DNA of 64,000 nucleotides. Origin: Citrus sinensis. Taxonomy: Eukaryota > Streptophyta > Magnoliopsida > Sapindales > Rutaceae. Both the position numbers and the translations under genes were made by a program. The stretch covers positions 44,171,001 to 44,235,000 of the forward strand of contig NC_068558.1 of the NCBI RefSeq assembly GCF_022201045.2, given 5' to 3'. The notes under the pieces were generated by a model. It searched no databases. It was not told the origin of the DNA and worked only from the letters and a program-made list of their open reading frames with translations. Positions 25,512-37,704 of the stretch are shown here, in pieces (position 1 is the stretch's first letter; every line of letters begins with the position of its first letter).

Positions 25512-25802
25512 ATTCTTCTTCGAGCGAGTAGACTCTCGCTTGAGAAAAAGCGCGTAAAAAAGCTCATTCTAGGAATCGGGGACACCAGGCAAGCACCGGT
25601 GGCTGCAACCTTGAATAAGGATAAGCCTTGGGCCACCATCAGGATTCCGGTTGTACAAAGATGCATGCCCGTCTTTTCTCCGAGCTGTCATGCTTGTAAC
25701 ATTCAGCAAATCCAAATTCTTCGCCGTTAACTCATTTAAACGATTTTGAAAACACATCAGAGAACTCCAAATGAATTGGAATCCTTTTCTTGTCAAAACC
25801 AA
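25512..25802 (-). pseudogene. Broken copy of the TBL last exon
   Basis: The minus strand encodes a stretch closely matching the C-terminal part of the intact TBL gene 0.7 kb away: LLNVTSMTARRKDGHASLY against [19 protein letters not shown], and [12 protein letters not shown] against [12 protein letters not shown]. The Asp of the catalytic DxxH motif is changed (GCSH). The Trp codon after PDS is TAG (25569-25571), yet beyond the stop the frame still reads NELFYALFLK, as in the intact gene. Only this one exon is recognisable, so it is a fragment of a tandem duplicate or a local duplication of one exon. Confidence 0.85.
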
Positions 25803-26463
25803 AAGTGAAATCTAGTTTGATTTGAATTAAAGTGGCATTTATAGAATGAATTGATTGAGAAGGTAATCATAATTTTTTAAATAACAAAAGAGCACAAATT
25901 ATATACGAAATGAAGTTCAGCTTGCATTTTACAGCGAATGGTGATATGTTGTTTGACACCTAAGAGAAGAATTTTCAACCATTGACAAATATAATCCAGA
26001 CACTTAATGATGTTGAACTAAGATTTAAAAAAAAAAGATTCTGTCGAGTATCCAGAATTTTCCATGTACATAAAAATTCAGTGACCATATCAAGGACTCT
26101 CAAACGTCCTTCAAATTTTTTTTTCTTTTTCCCCAAAAATTTACACAGAATGGGAGCAGTAGTGTGACCATATCTCTCCACCATCGACTTTACATCTGCC
26201 TGTAAACTAGCTGTAAACAAACCCTTACTACGGTGATGGTCTGTTTCTGATAAATGCATGTGAATTCACCGAAATCTGGGATTCGCAGCAAATATTGTTT
26301 TGCTGCAAAACCCTACAAATTTGGAGCGGAACCTGAAAGGCCGAGTGGATGAACAAGAGACATCAATTAGAGAGAAGCCATCACCATTACTCATCAGCCT
26401 TATAAAAGTTAATTTTGCCCTTTGGATTCGAAGAATATGAGCCATTTTCTTGTAAATTTAACA
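25803..26463. other. Spacer between TBL and its broken copy
   Basis: No supported gene; presumably 3' flank of the TBL gene. Short A/T runs only. Confidence 0.35.
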
Positions 26464-29400
26464 TTAGAGCGGCGCCTGAGGATGTTCGGCTGAATTTTGT
26501 GCATGGGAAGTCTCCTGCTTGAGAAAAAGTGCATAAAGAAGCTCATTCCACGAATCAGGAACGCCAGGCAAGCACCAGTGGCTGCAATCTTGTCGGTGGA
26601 GTGGTGCTGGACCTCTCTTGGGGCCTAAAAAGTAAACAGAAGAATGGCCATCTTTCCTACGGGATGTCATGTCTGTGACATTCAACAAACCCAAGTTCAT
26701 AGCTTGTGACTCATTCCTGTGCTTCAATAATGCATTGGCTACTATTTTGAAATGAATTCCAGGTGGAGCAGGTAATGGGCCCAAGTCAGGGAGCTTTTCC
26801 AGGTGACAGGAACCACCAGAATTCCAATTCCCATTTCTGTAACATCTAACTAATATTTTTAATGATCAATCATGGTTTCACATAATATAGCAGAGTTGGT
26901 GCCCAGTCTTAACTAATAATAAGTAATTAACCATCTAACATACATACACACTGCAGAGGTCATAACCGACACTCCATTCATTTTCCCTTGTGAGGTGATT
27001 AAATTTGGATTTCTAGAACCTTACTAGGCAAATCTTTAAAGGTTGTATTATTGTTAACAGCTTATATATAATCTGATGTTTCCAGCCAAATAAATAAATA
27101 AATAAATAAAATTATTCCAGAAAATGTTCAGAACCTCTTGATTTAATTTAAATGGTAAAGAAGAAAACTGAAACAGTATTGCCTCATTGTTATATTGTCT
27201 ACTTCAAGGCATTGTGTTTAGAAGAAAGATGATATCATGTGCTGATGATAAAAGCAGTGTAAATGCCAGGATATGCATAAATAAAATCATGAAGGAGCTT
27301 TAAAGCTCAATGAGACAATAAGGAAAAACTTATTTTGGACATTTTGGACAAAAGGAAAAGAAGAGAGTTGAGCTGAACCTGAAGTGCACAGGAGCATAGG
27401 TCCGAAAGAGAACTTGGGTCTTGTCCATATTAACCTGACTGCCAATCCAATGAATCAATGTCTCAATTGCTTTCTCGAATGCAGTTTCAACACTCATCTT
27501 CTTCTTTAGCTCCCCCCTTTCTTCAAAATAACAACCCCTAAACAACAGGAATCCAAAGATCAGGCATCATATTATACATAGAAAAATGGTAGGTCTCCCA
27601 TCAATATATTCTAAGAAATTACTGAACTAAGCAGCATTCAGTTTGTCACATGCGAGGGATGCACAAGAAAACATAAGCAGTATTATTTGCAGTATTCACA
27701 CCCTGATAACATTTTCATATTGTGAGTTGCTTAAAAGTAATTCTTTCAAATGAGTTATCAAGGAAAATTTGCCAGATAGAAGCCAGAGAAAGTGACCTTA
27801 AGGTGTTCTGTACATGATCAAGATAAAACATGCATATATTTTGCGCCATGTGTAATATATTGGCAATTAAGATATATCTTTTCTATTCCCACCACAAATA
27901 GTCATCGTCATAATATAACTCCTTAAAAAAAATCCTAGATAGCATAATGTTAATACTAAGGATCCTATCATGAACTTAAGATTAATTTGAAGCTCAAATA
28001 TTCATCAGTAAAAAATGTGAAACATATGTTCTCCTCCCCCAACGCTCAACGTTCACCTTTAGCTTTCTAACTACCAGAAAAGCTACTAATAAGAATTCTA
28101 CATTTGATGGTGAGGAAACTATGAATATCCATATGTCAATATGTATAAGACAAACCAGCTCTCACGAAAGGAAAAGAAAAGGAAAAAAACAGAAAGCTGT
28201 AATATAGATAATGCATACTCTCTTATAGTCTTCTCAAAATTCCACCAGTGCCCTGTGTTAAAAATCAGTACGTCTGCATCTCTCCAATTACGAGAACTCC
28301 AGTCCAATTGATCCACTTTCAAAGTCAGCCTCACCTCTTTTGGAGCCTTGGCTGGAGGTCGGCTCTGAACCACTAAAAATGGAGACCTGTAGTATTCAAC
28401 TGTGCAATTATAGTCCTTGAACAAGAAAACCAAAGAACCTTTGTGCTTCGTGATCGGTTCCCCATTCACCTCGTAAATTGAAGACTTGTTGGTAACAGCA
28501 GAGGCTAGCATGCAAAGTAGGGACTCCCATTGGTTCCTTCCAATTGAGTCACCAACAAATACAAGCCTCCTGTTTCGTAGCTTTTGCAGCATATTCCTTG
28601 CATCAAATCTGTTCTCAACACAAAAGGAAGACAATCAAATTGGATGCAAGTTCATAACACAAGCACAGTTCTACACATTAGGAGTAGTGAAGACTAAAAG
28701 TTTCGTGCAATGTGTCAGTACAAGGGAGACGCTCAACCTGCAATATTCCAAATCAATTCAATAGAAATCGAAATACTCATCAATCAGCATAAAGGAGAAA
28801 AGCATTCAAAGAAATAAACCCAGCAAGAGTGCTTAACATAGCTGCAAAAATCACTCTATTTTTAAAATGCTAACAGAATTCTTCAAGAACTTGCATAATC
28901 ATAAGTCCGAATTATATGGCACATGTACAAAATAACATTTCCATAAAGGGCAGAACTTGACTCGTACACTTTCCCAGCAACCAACAGAAACCAAACATAC
29001 AACGACAAAAGATAAACAAACCTGGGCAAGTTACAGGCTTTAGGTTGCCAACGCCACTTGGTGTAAAAATTATCAGGCCTGCCATTCTCTAAACAACGAA
29101 ACCCTTCATCGAGGAACAAACAATCTGAGCTCCGATACAGTGGATAGTTATCATCCCAAACCCAGTTACCATCAAACACATCACAGAGCCCAGCACCTTC
29201 ATCGAGAAATCCTGGCCGTTCATTCACACCCAAACCCAATGGTTCTTCTGCTGCTGCTGCTGCTGCTGATGATGATGATGAAGGAGAAGAAGAAAATGGG
29301 ACAGCTAGTCCAAGCCAAGAAGGATCATGATAATGCAAGCGTCGAGTAACAGTCCGGTAATCCAGGTAAAAGAAACAGCCAATGAATATAGCAGCCACCA

Positions 29401-29575
29401 AGATGAAACCAAGAATCCCCAAAGAAGGCTCAAGAGGGTTCAAGCGCTTGAATTTCTTCCAGAAATCCAAGTGGGTCATTGTGTCTGATTCCTGTGCTAC
29501 TGGACTTGTGTTCTTTCTCATTTTTTCAAAAAAATATTTTTGATAATTGAAAGGGTAGAAAAAAAACTCCTTCAT
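26464..29575 (-). CDS. TBL: Trichome birefringence-like (TBL) polysaccharide O-acetyltransferase
   Basis: Four exons on the minus strand splice in frame: 29575-29022, 28608-28219, 27537-27379 and 26836-26464, about 491 residues from the first ATG. A type II membrane anchor lies near residues 53-72 ([18 protein letters not shown]), followed by a low-complexity Ser/Ala linker. The TBL domain begins [20 protein letters not shown] and runs through [13 protein letters not shown]. The GDS motif ([14 protein letters not shown]) is near residue 204, and the DxxH motif ([14 protein letters not shown]) near 451-454, both intact. Members sit in the Golgi and acetylate xylan, mannan or pectin; the substrate cannot be told here. 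The start is ambiguous: later in-frame ATGs at 29521 and 29476 lie closer to the anchor, and the N-terminal 18-33 residues may not be used. A long intron (27538-28218) is unremarkable. Confidence 0.92.
29236..29282 (-). repeat. Trinucleotide repeat coding for Ala/Ser run in TBL exon 1
   Basis: On the plus strand (CTG/GCT)n is followed by (GAT)n. Read on the coding strand it gives a Ser stretch followed by six Ala, in the flexible linker between membrane anchor and TBL domain. Such runs commonly vary in length between individuals. Confidence 0.8.
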
Positions 29576-30852
29576 TCAAAGTTCGAATAAAAGGTAAGAA
29601 GAGAATAGAGAAAATGCCATGTGGGGACTAAAAAGCCAAAAAGAAAGAAAGAAAGAAAGAAAGAAAGCATTAATGGCCAGAGCTAATGTAAGTTAAGCTA
29701 ATAAAAAAATTAAAAGTAAAATAATTTATAAGTTCTGATTTTTCTAGTTGGCTGAGAAAGAAAGAAAGAAAGTTATTTGTTAATCAGTCACATTCGAGCA
29801 TGAAATGCATTTAGTCATTCTTAAATCTTAATTGCCTTTTGACACTCGACACGGAGAGACAATGGTTGCAAGCACTGCTGGTTTTGACAATATGAATTCT
29901 TTTGGGTGATAATTCTGAGAAAGGAAGTAATTATTAAAGCGAATTGATTACAAATGTGAATTTGAATGGGAATGTGCTTGTTACTGTTAGTCGTGCGGTC
30001 ATGGGATGAGAAAATGGAGGCCCCGACAAATATACTGCAGTCAGACAAAAGTAGGGCACGAATTTCTTACAAATAATATATAACTTACAATAATTTAAAA
30101 GTAATGATTTAATCAAAAATAATAACGTGTAAAATAATTACGAGATAGAAATACCTTAAAATAAAATTTCTTCTTTTTTTAATATCTATAATATTTTTTT
30201 TCTCCTCATTATCGTATAAACTGATGTCGACGTGATTTATTATTTGATATATGACATCACCATTTTTGCATTTGCTGAATTGGGTTTTTTTTTTTTTTTT
30301 TTTTGGTGGTGTTTTTAAATACTTTTCCATGTTTGCATCAAAATGTTAATTACGGGTTGACACATGCAATGATATCATGGCGGAAATTTTTCTTGATATT
30401 GAATTTTGTTTCCATTGTATAAACAAAAAAAAAAAACTTAATCATTCAACATCGTTTCGGATTTTTGTTTTGTTTTGTTTTGACATTTTATGGTGACATG
30501 TTAGAGATAAGATTAATTGGTTAATTTGACTTGAGAACAATTTAGTGCCTTCCACATGCCCCCACCTTAATATTTGTTGACAAATGACAGCCGCTATTCT
30601 GGCTGTGACAATTTTGATCAATTTTAATCGGGAGGCGACAATTGAAAACGGATTAGAAGAGACGATTTTTTCCCCATTTTAAATACAACATATAATTAAA
30701 TTAGTTCTGTTTTAGCACGCATTAATTTGATTAAATAGGATGCAATAGGAATATTCCCCAAAAAAAATGAACGAAAGGTAAGAGTCCTCCACATTCCACA
30801 ACCGTGGGTTAGCTGCCACGTATAGGAATACTTGGTCAGTGAAATAGAGCAA
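29576..30852. other. Intergenic stretch upstream of the TBL gene
   Basis: Contains (GAAA)n at 29640-29667 and again near 29757, within the presumed TBL promoter or leader, and a T run at 30278-30304. No supported gene. Confidence 0.45.
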
Positions 30853-30861
30853 TTTTCAAAA

Positions 30862-30975
30862 AGCTTTTGCTACCTTACATGCAATGTAAGGTACAGCCTC
30901 TCACAAGGCCGGTGGGTCTAAGTAGGACCCACAACTGAATTTGTGAGAGGCTGTACATGTAAGGTAGCAGCTCCC
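30862..30975. mobile_element. Small hairpin MITE with 9-bp target duplication
   Basis: A 114-bp near-palindrome. GCTACCTTACATG on the left pairs with CATGTAAGGTAGC on the right, and GTACAGCCTCTCACAA pairs with TTGTGAGAGGCTGTAC. The left arm carries a 10-bp insertion that itself restarts the motif. TTTTCAAAA flanks both sides (30853-30861 and 30976-30984), a 9-bp duplication consistent with Mutator-type insertion, although the sequence is of low complexity. No coding capacity. Confidence 0.72.
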
Positions 30976-30984
30976 TTTTCAAAA

Positions 30985-32834
30985 AAATCACCCGACGCTT
31001 GGCTGAGCAGTTAGCATCCGTCTTTCTCTCACTCTTTCTTTCTTTTCTTTTTTTTTTTGGCTGTTTTTCAGTTAATATATGACCACTCATGCATCTAATT
31101 TGTTTGCCTAAATCTAAAACAATTTCTTTTCAATTTTATTTTCTTTCATTTGTAGATTAACTAATTTCATTTTTTTAACTATTTTTAAACCACAAATTTC
31201 AAGTCAAATGATTCTCATTCATAAACTTATCAATAAAATAACTTTTTATTGAGTGCTGGAAAGGGAATAAATAAGAAACTATGATTTTAAGAGTGAGAAA
31301 GCTGCTTAAAGATTAAGAAATAAAAAAAAATAAGAATGTTAATTTAAAGGATAGTTTTAGAATCAAAGTAAATATTACATGAAAAGGAGTTTTAAGAGGA
31401 GTTTTAGAATCAAAGTAAATATTGGGGGGGGGGGGGGGGGAATAATCCAACTCGAAGTTAAAATGCCCAGTCTATTTGCTCGTAGCGTTACACTTAGGAA
31501 AACAGTAGAGTTTCTAACACCCATCTTTTAAACTCTTAAGAAATCCCAATTTACACTTTTATCTCTTTTTTAATGAAATTATAATAAAAGACATAAAATG
31601 ATAATAAAATTTCAATTAAATCACAATCATTTATAATAAATTTTCTAACCATATTTTTTCATAAATAAAATTATTGTTATTAGATTATTTATTTCTTCAT
31701 TGTTTCAAAATTATTTTGATTTTGTCGACAAAGTTATCTGTATCATATATCAGGATTAAAAAATAGTTAGGTCCATGATTTGTAAATACATTTTAGTTTA
31801 ATTAAAATTCATAATTATCCTTTTTATGTAATTTACAGTAACCATAGAACCATGATAACCAAAATCGGGTGATACAAGGATATTGCAGGGGTGCGAAAAG
31901 TATCACTCTTAGTGAAATTCCAATCAGTTGGATCTGGCTGAAAAGTCCAGACAACAAGATATGAGCTATCCAAGATTTGGGCTACTCAGACAATGGACCA
32001 CTAACTGCATGGCATATTAAATACTCCACTAAATAATTCACAAAATAGCATTATTTCCTAAGGCGGGGTTAATTAAACTCATCAAAATACAAAATATACC
32101 CAATTTTTTATTAAAAAAATTTATTACACAGTTACCAATTGTGTAAATTACTGTGAAGTGCAACACAACAAGTTAAATGAAATAATTCACTCTTGCATCC
32201 ATTTCATATATATAATTACTTTAATAAAATTTTCATTGAAATTAGAGAATTTTGATAAATATTTTATCCTTTTTTTCAACAAAATTTGTCTGCAAAAAGA
32301 AATCCAAAGCCAATTGTAATAAAGGCTACATCTAAACTTGACTGATCAGTCTCTGTATTCGATGTTTATTTTTTTTATTTAATTTTGTAATTTGAACGGT
32401 CAAAATTAAAACTTTGAGAGAGAAAGCTTTATTCCTAATATTTCTTTAATTTGTATAATTTATTTATTTTTTGTTTGACGCCATTTTTATTTGCATATTT
32501 GAATCAATTTTTGTTTGACTACTAAAATAATAACCACACAAATCAAGCAAGTTGATTCAACAGATCGTAAATAAAATTTTGATTTCATGTTCTTGATTAA
32601 TGGGTTTGTAAATAATTGTAATGAGTTTATTTAAAATTATTATTAACATAGGAAATTGATTTTAGAAGGTTAGTTTTGGTATTTAGGTGAATGTGAAGAG
32701 TATAAATTTAATTTTTTAATTTTAATAATAAGTATAATAAGTAAATGAGTTTAAAGAATATTATAGTGGATTCAAATAAGACATTAGCAGTTCTTAACTT
32801 ACATGCTTTCATTCTAACAGTATCCTTCGTCATC
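30985..32834. other. AT-rich intergenic stretch
   Basis: No supported gene. It holds a duplicated 24-bp segment (31352-31375 and 31400-31423, beginning AGTTTTAGAATCAAAG); the second copy is immediately followed by a 17-G run (31424-31440). Confidence 0.45.
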
Positions 32835-32848
32835 AACCATGCCCCTCT

Positions 32849-34316
32849 GGGAGAAATCTTGCTGATTGATTCACACTTTCCCCATCTTCCTTCCCGTTCC
32901 ACCGGAAAATTTATTTTCAATGCAGTGGAATTAATCTGAAGGGAAAAAAAATGGTTGGGTCACAATCAGAGAGAGAAGACAAGGTCTCATTGGAGCTCTC
33001 TGAAGAAATTCTTCAGAGCATGGAAGTGGGCATGTCTTTTAGAGATTATATGGAAGAATTAGTTCCATGGATTTTAATAAATAGTCGAGTTATTTGGTGA
33101 CTGCTAGTGATGATGAATCTATACGTCTGTATGATGTCACTGCTGCCACATGTTTGAAGACAATTAATAGCAAAAAATATGGCGTGGATCTTGTTTGTTT
33201 TACTTCTCATCCTACAACAGTCATATACTCCTCAAAGAATGGTTGGGATGAATCTCTACGGCTTCTTTCCTTGCACGATAACAAGTACTCGCGTTACTTC
33301 AAAGGTCACCATGACAGGGTTGTTTTACTTAGCCTGTGCTCATCTAAAGATTGCTTTATCTCCGGTTCTCTTGATCGAACTGTTCTGCTCTGGGATCAAC
33401 GGGCTGAGAAATGCCAGGGTCTTTTGCGTGTTCAAGGAAGGCCTGCTGCAGCATACGATGATCAAGGGCTTGTGTTTGGAGTTGCCTTTGGAAATACATA
33501 AGAATGTTTGATGCTCGCAAGTATGAGAAGGGTCCTTTGGACATCTTCTCTGTTGGTGGAGATATATCAGATGCTAATGTCGTAAAGTTCAGCAATGATG
33601 GGAGACTTATGCTTCTGACCACTATGGAAGGACATATTCATGTGCTTGACTCATTCCGAGGCACACTTCTATCCACTTATAATGTGAAGCCAGTTTCTCG
33701 CAATTCCACATTGGAGGCATCTTTCAGCCCTGAGGGAATGTTTGTTATATCAGGTTCTGGTGATGGTAGTGTACACGCTTGGAGCGTAAGGAGTGGGAAA
33801 GAGGTTGCAAGCTGGATGAGTTTTGATACGGAGCCTCCTGTCATAAAATGGGCACCTGGAAGTCTCATGTTTGTTACTGGGTCATCTGAGCTATCATTTT
33901 GGATTCCTGATCTGTCTAAACTGGGAGCTTACGTTGGAAGGAACCGGGGGTGCATGGATTGAACTACTAAGATGTTACGCTCTATTGAAGCGCTTCCTAA
34001 CCACCCTGGGAAAGGTTCCTTTCAGTTTGCCCTCTTCATATTTCTTTGGCAGGCAACAACATGAGCAATCACCTCAACTATAAGGCCTCGCCTGGGCACT
34101 GCCTAGGCAGCTTTTTGAGAAAACTAGGAACTTTATTTGTCATTGACATTTGTAACATGATAAGTTATTGATCGCTTTGTGTTGTGTATATTACCGAAAA
34201 GAGTATTTCTAGCTTCAACCATGAGTCCGTGATATCAGAATTGATTCTCAGAAATTTGCCTCTTCTTTAGCATTTTTGTTAACTCAAAGAGCCTGCTCTG
34301 GCTGGGAAAAAAGATA
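32849..34316 (+). pseudogene. APRF1: Processed retropseudogene of a SWD2/WDR82-type WD40 gene
   Basis: An intronless copy of a WD40-repeat gene of the plant SWD2/WDR82 type (APRF1/S2L family, a COMPASS-like histone methyltransferase subunit). The homologous start is at 32951 and coding similarity ends near 33950. Recognisable blocks include SLELSEEILQSMEVGMSF, VTASDDESIRLYDV, SGSLDRTVLLWDQRAEKC, GRLMLLTTMEGHIHVLDS and SELSFWIPDLSKLGAYVGR. Lesions: a 2-bp deletion near 33049-33051, an in-frame TAG at 33082-33084, and a 1-bp loss near 33494 that leads to TAA at 33499. Flanking 14-bp repeats AACCATGCCCCTCT (32835-32848 and 34317-34330) and an A-rich end just before the right repeat mark LINE-type retroposition of an mRNA with its leader and 3' UTR. 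Confidence 0.93.
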
Positions 34317-34535
34317 AACCATGCCCCTCTTATCGCTCTCTCTTTTTCTCTTTTCTTTTTCTCACTTTCTAGCATTTTTATTTACACGCAATAATTTTCT
34401 CACAACCAATTATCAGTCTCTCATTCCTAGTCATTGTTACCCCACATATACTTCCTGATTACCTGCTCTTTAAAACCGAAACCAAATAAATAAATAAATA
34501 AGTGCCGGACAGAATCAATGTGAATAACATTAATA

Positions 34536-35702
34536 CTGCGTTTATTAAACTGGAATCAGAATGAGCTGAAATCATAATAGATAGGAATGAGAATGGGTTG
34601 AAATGGAAATATGGAATGAAAATCAGAATAAATTGTTTACTTGAACTGTAAGAATCGAAATCGGAATGAACTGGATTGTCATAAATGTGTTTACGTTGTC
34701 TTGAAATCGGAATCAGAATAAGTTAGATTGTAACAAATTACTACAAAGTACTTAATGAACTATTGTCATAATTATTATGTTATATTTTAATTATAGTCAT
34801 TATTCATTCAAAAATTATTATTTTTATTAATTATTGTCAATAATATATTGATATATCAATTAATTGTAAAAATTATTAATTAATTAATTATAATAATATA
34901 ATTATTAATTATTAATAATTATTATAAATATATATTAATTAATAATATTAATATATTAATCATTGTGATTATTTATTCAAAAACTATAATTATTAATATA
35001 ATATTGTTAATAATGTACTAATATATTAATTAATAATAATATACAAATTAATTATAATAATTATATTAATGATTCTTATGATAGTATATTAATTAATTAA
35101 TAATAATGATATATTAATTATTGTGATTATTTATTCAAAAACTATAATTATTAATATATTGTTGTTAATAGTGTATTAATATATTAATTAATAGTAATAA
35201 TTATATTAATAATTATAACAGTATATCAATTAATTAATAAAAATATTATACGAATTAATTATAATAATTATATGAATGATTATGATGATAGTATATTTAT
35301 TAATTAATTATAATAATAAAAATATATTAATTATTGTGATTATTTATTCAAAAATTACAATTACTAATAATTATTATTAATAATGTATCAATTTATTAAT
35401 TAACTATAATATACTAATTAATTAATTATAATAATATATTAATTAATTATATATTTGGCTTTTTTATTTTTGATATTTATATATTTAATTTAAAAGCGGG
35501 ACATTTTAGGAATATTCGAATGTCAGTGGGGGCAAAATGAAAACTCTAAGGAATGAGAGATTGATTCTCACCTCTCCCATGGGAATCAATATCTCATTTT
35601 CCATCTCCAAATAATGGTGGACCCTACGATTCCGATTCCTGCTCCATTTTTACGAAGTAAATGTTAATTATTCTGATTCCCAAATTTGTAAAGTAAACGC
35701 AG
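34536..35702. mobile_element. AT-rich element with inverted ends and internal repeats
   Basis: Ends are inverted: CTGCGTTTATTAAACTGG and GGAATCAGAAT on the left match CTGCGTTTACTT and GGGAATCAGAAT on the complement of the right. Both ends carry several GGAATGAGAAT-like motifs. The core (about 34790-35440) is almost pure A/T and made of irregular tandem units in which GTGATTATTTATTCAAAAA recurs at 34965, 35123 and 35336. No coding sequence. No target duplication could be assigned, so the superfamily stays open. Confidence 0.68.
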
Positions 35703-37249
35703 CATGATTCTGCATTTATTTTTGTTTTTTGGAAAAGTTTCTGACAACCTATAAAGAATCATGCATGACTCAATATTACAAACCAATAGAAAGAAAAGAA
35801 CCATAAATATTAAATTTTACGCATGATGTTTTGAGAATTCATCTTACCAATTACCAAGAAGAAACTTTACCAAGTTCCTTAAGGAAAAGAAAAAATAGGT
35901 TGCTATTGTATTCCAGAAAAAGAAAATTGTGAAAAGAAAAAAATTGAAATAATTAGTAAAGTAGTCATTTGATTTTTTGTTTGAATGTTATATGAATGAG
36001 GTTGAACTGATGCAAGGTTATATATAATTTCAAGGTTTGCTTTCTTTATTCGTGCTAATTTCTTTGGATTCTTATTAATTAATAAGGAATCTTCCGTTAT
36101 AAACTTTAAACTGTAATTTATATTTTGAGGCATTATTTTTTTTTGTGTTAACTTATGAATTACGTCTGTTGCTTTCGTATTAAGATTTATACATAATTTA
36201 TTAATTATGGTTATTAATTTTCAGGCAGAATTTAGTTTTTGGTATATGATTGAATTAGATGGTGCAATATATTAATTTTTGGTATTTTCATTAATTTAAG
36301 ATTTGAATAGCATTTACTTTATTTTATTAATTTAAGATTTGAATAGCATTTACTTTATTTTTACTGCAATATTTTTTTATATACATTTCGGCAACCCCAA
36401 ATCAAAATCATGGTTCCGGCCTAGTAGTCTCACGGAATCCCCCACCCTCAAAACAAAGAATTCATGAATGTACAGTAAAATTATATCGTCACCCCACTTT
36501 TAGCCAATCGCATGTACAATGAGTTGATGCCACGCTGAACCGTTCAATTCATCATATTTTTGAGTTTGGCCAAGTTTCATAGGTAGCGATTAAAGGAGAA
36601 GAGATGACGAATACGCATGCTTTGTGCAATTGGTATAGGAGTTTAGAGAAACGACAATGCTCAAATGCCAAATATGTTCTATCGCTTTACTTTTCACAAC
36701 CTGAGGAACGTGATGCATTAATGAAAACTAAATCAGCAATGAATATTATTGGGTTGAACATTACTATAATCTGATCACAAGCAATTTTAGCATCGAGTTT
36801 AACGTACAAATTGCCTTCATGTGGGGTTCTACTAGCCCCATTCCGTACAAACCTGTGTGGGCTTAATCCTCTTCGTCCGAGAGGAAGTTTATACACAGTT
36901 AATATAACAATGTTCTATTATTATTTGTATTTTTTTTTCATGTTTTACACATTGCATTTAATGCTAATATTCATGTATAGTTCACATTATAAATAATTTT
37001 ACAAGTTGCAACATTTACAAAATGGACTAAAATTTCTCGTGTGATTAATTGTTAATGAATTAATTTGTAAGTAGTGAAGAAATAAATCTTAGCTATGCAT
37101 GAGCAGTAATAGCCACAAAACTCAATGTCTAAAATATTATAAAATAAACGTCTACAAAGTACAATCATCAACAATTTTATAATATAATCAACTTTCCATA
37201 TTGTATAAACAAACAGATAATTTTAGGGTGTGGCCAAGTTACATCGTAA
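35703..37249. other. Intergenic stretch with a 36-bp tandem duplication
   Basis: No supported gene. A perfect two-copy tandem repeat with period 36 bp, beginning TTAATTTAAGATTTGAATAG, lies at 36291-36362. The rest is AT-rich. Confidence 0.5.
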
Positions 37250-37704
37250 TAGGGATGGACCGGGTGGTCATGCGTTGTATTGAATTAGGTTTTAATTCGG
37301 TAATGAAAAAATCAATCAAATCTAACCAAATAAGCATGTCCAATCCAACCCAATTCAACATGACATTATGTTTGAATAGCTATTAACTTCCTTTTAGTAA
37401 AGATTTGAGTTTGACTGCTAAATTTAGAACATTGAAAAATGAATCAATGGCAGATTTAATAGAGAGAAATCGAAAAGAGCATATTTTATAAAAGAATAAA
37501 AAAAGGTTCAAAATTAGATTTAGCAATTTAAAGTTTAACAATTGACAGTTGACATTAATTTTTTTTAATGAATTATATTATTATTGGGTTGAGTGAGGTT
37601 ATGTGGGTTCATATTAATGAACTCAACTCAACCCAACATTAAGAGGATTGAATAAAATTAACTTAATTAACTCATATAAATTTAACTGGTTTGAGTTGGA
37701 TTAA

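Noticed and set aside
25975..26259. Minus-strand frame of 94 codons between the TBL gene and its remnant
   Set aside because: No similarity to TBL or any family I recognise; low-complexity Lys/Phe runs come from A/T tracts.
33094..33962. Functional WD40 gene
   Set aside because: The apparent frames are separated by deletions and two in-frame stops, there are no introns, and the insert is bounded by a target duplication.
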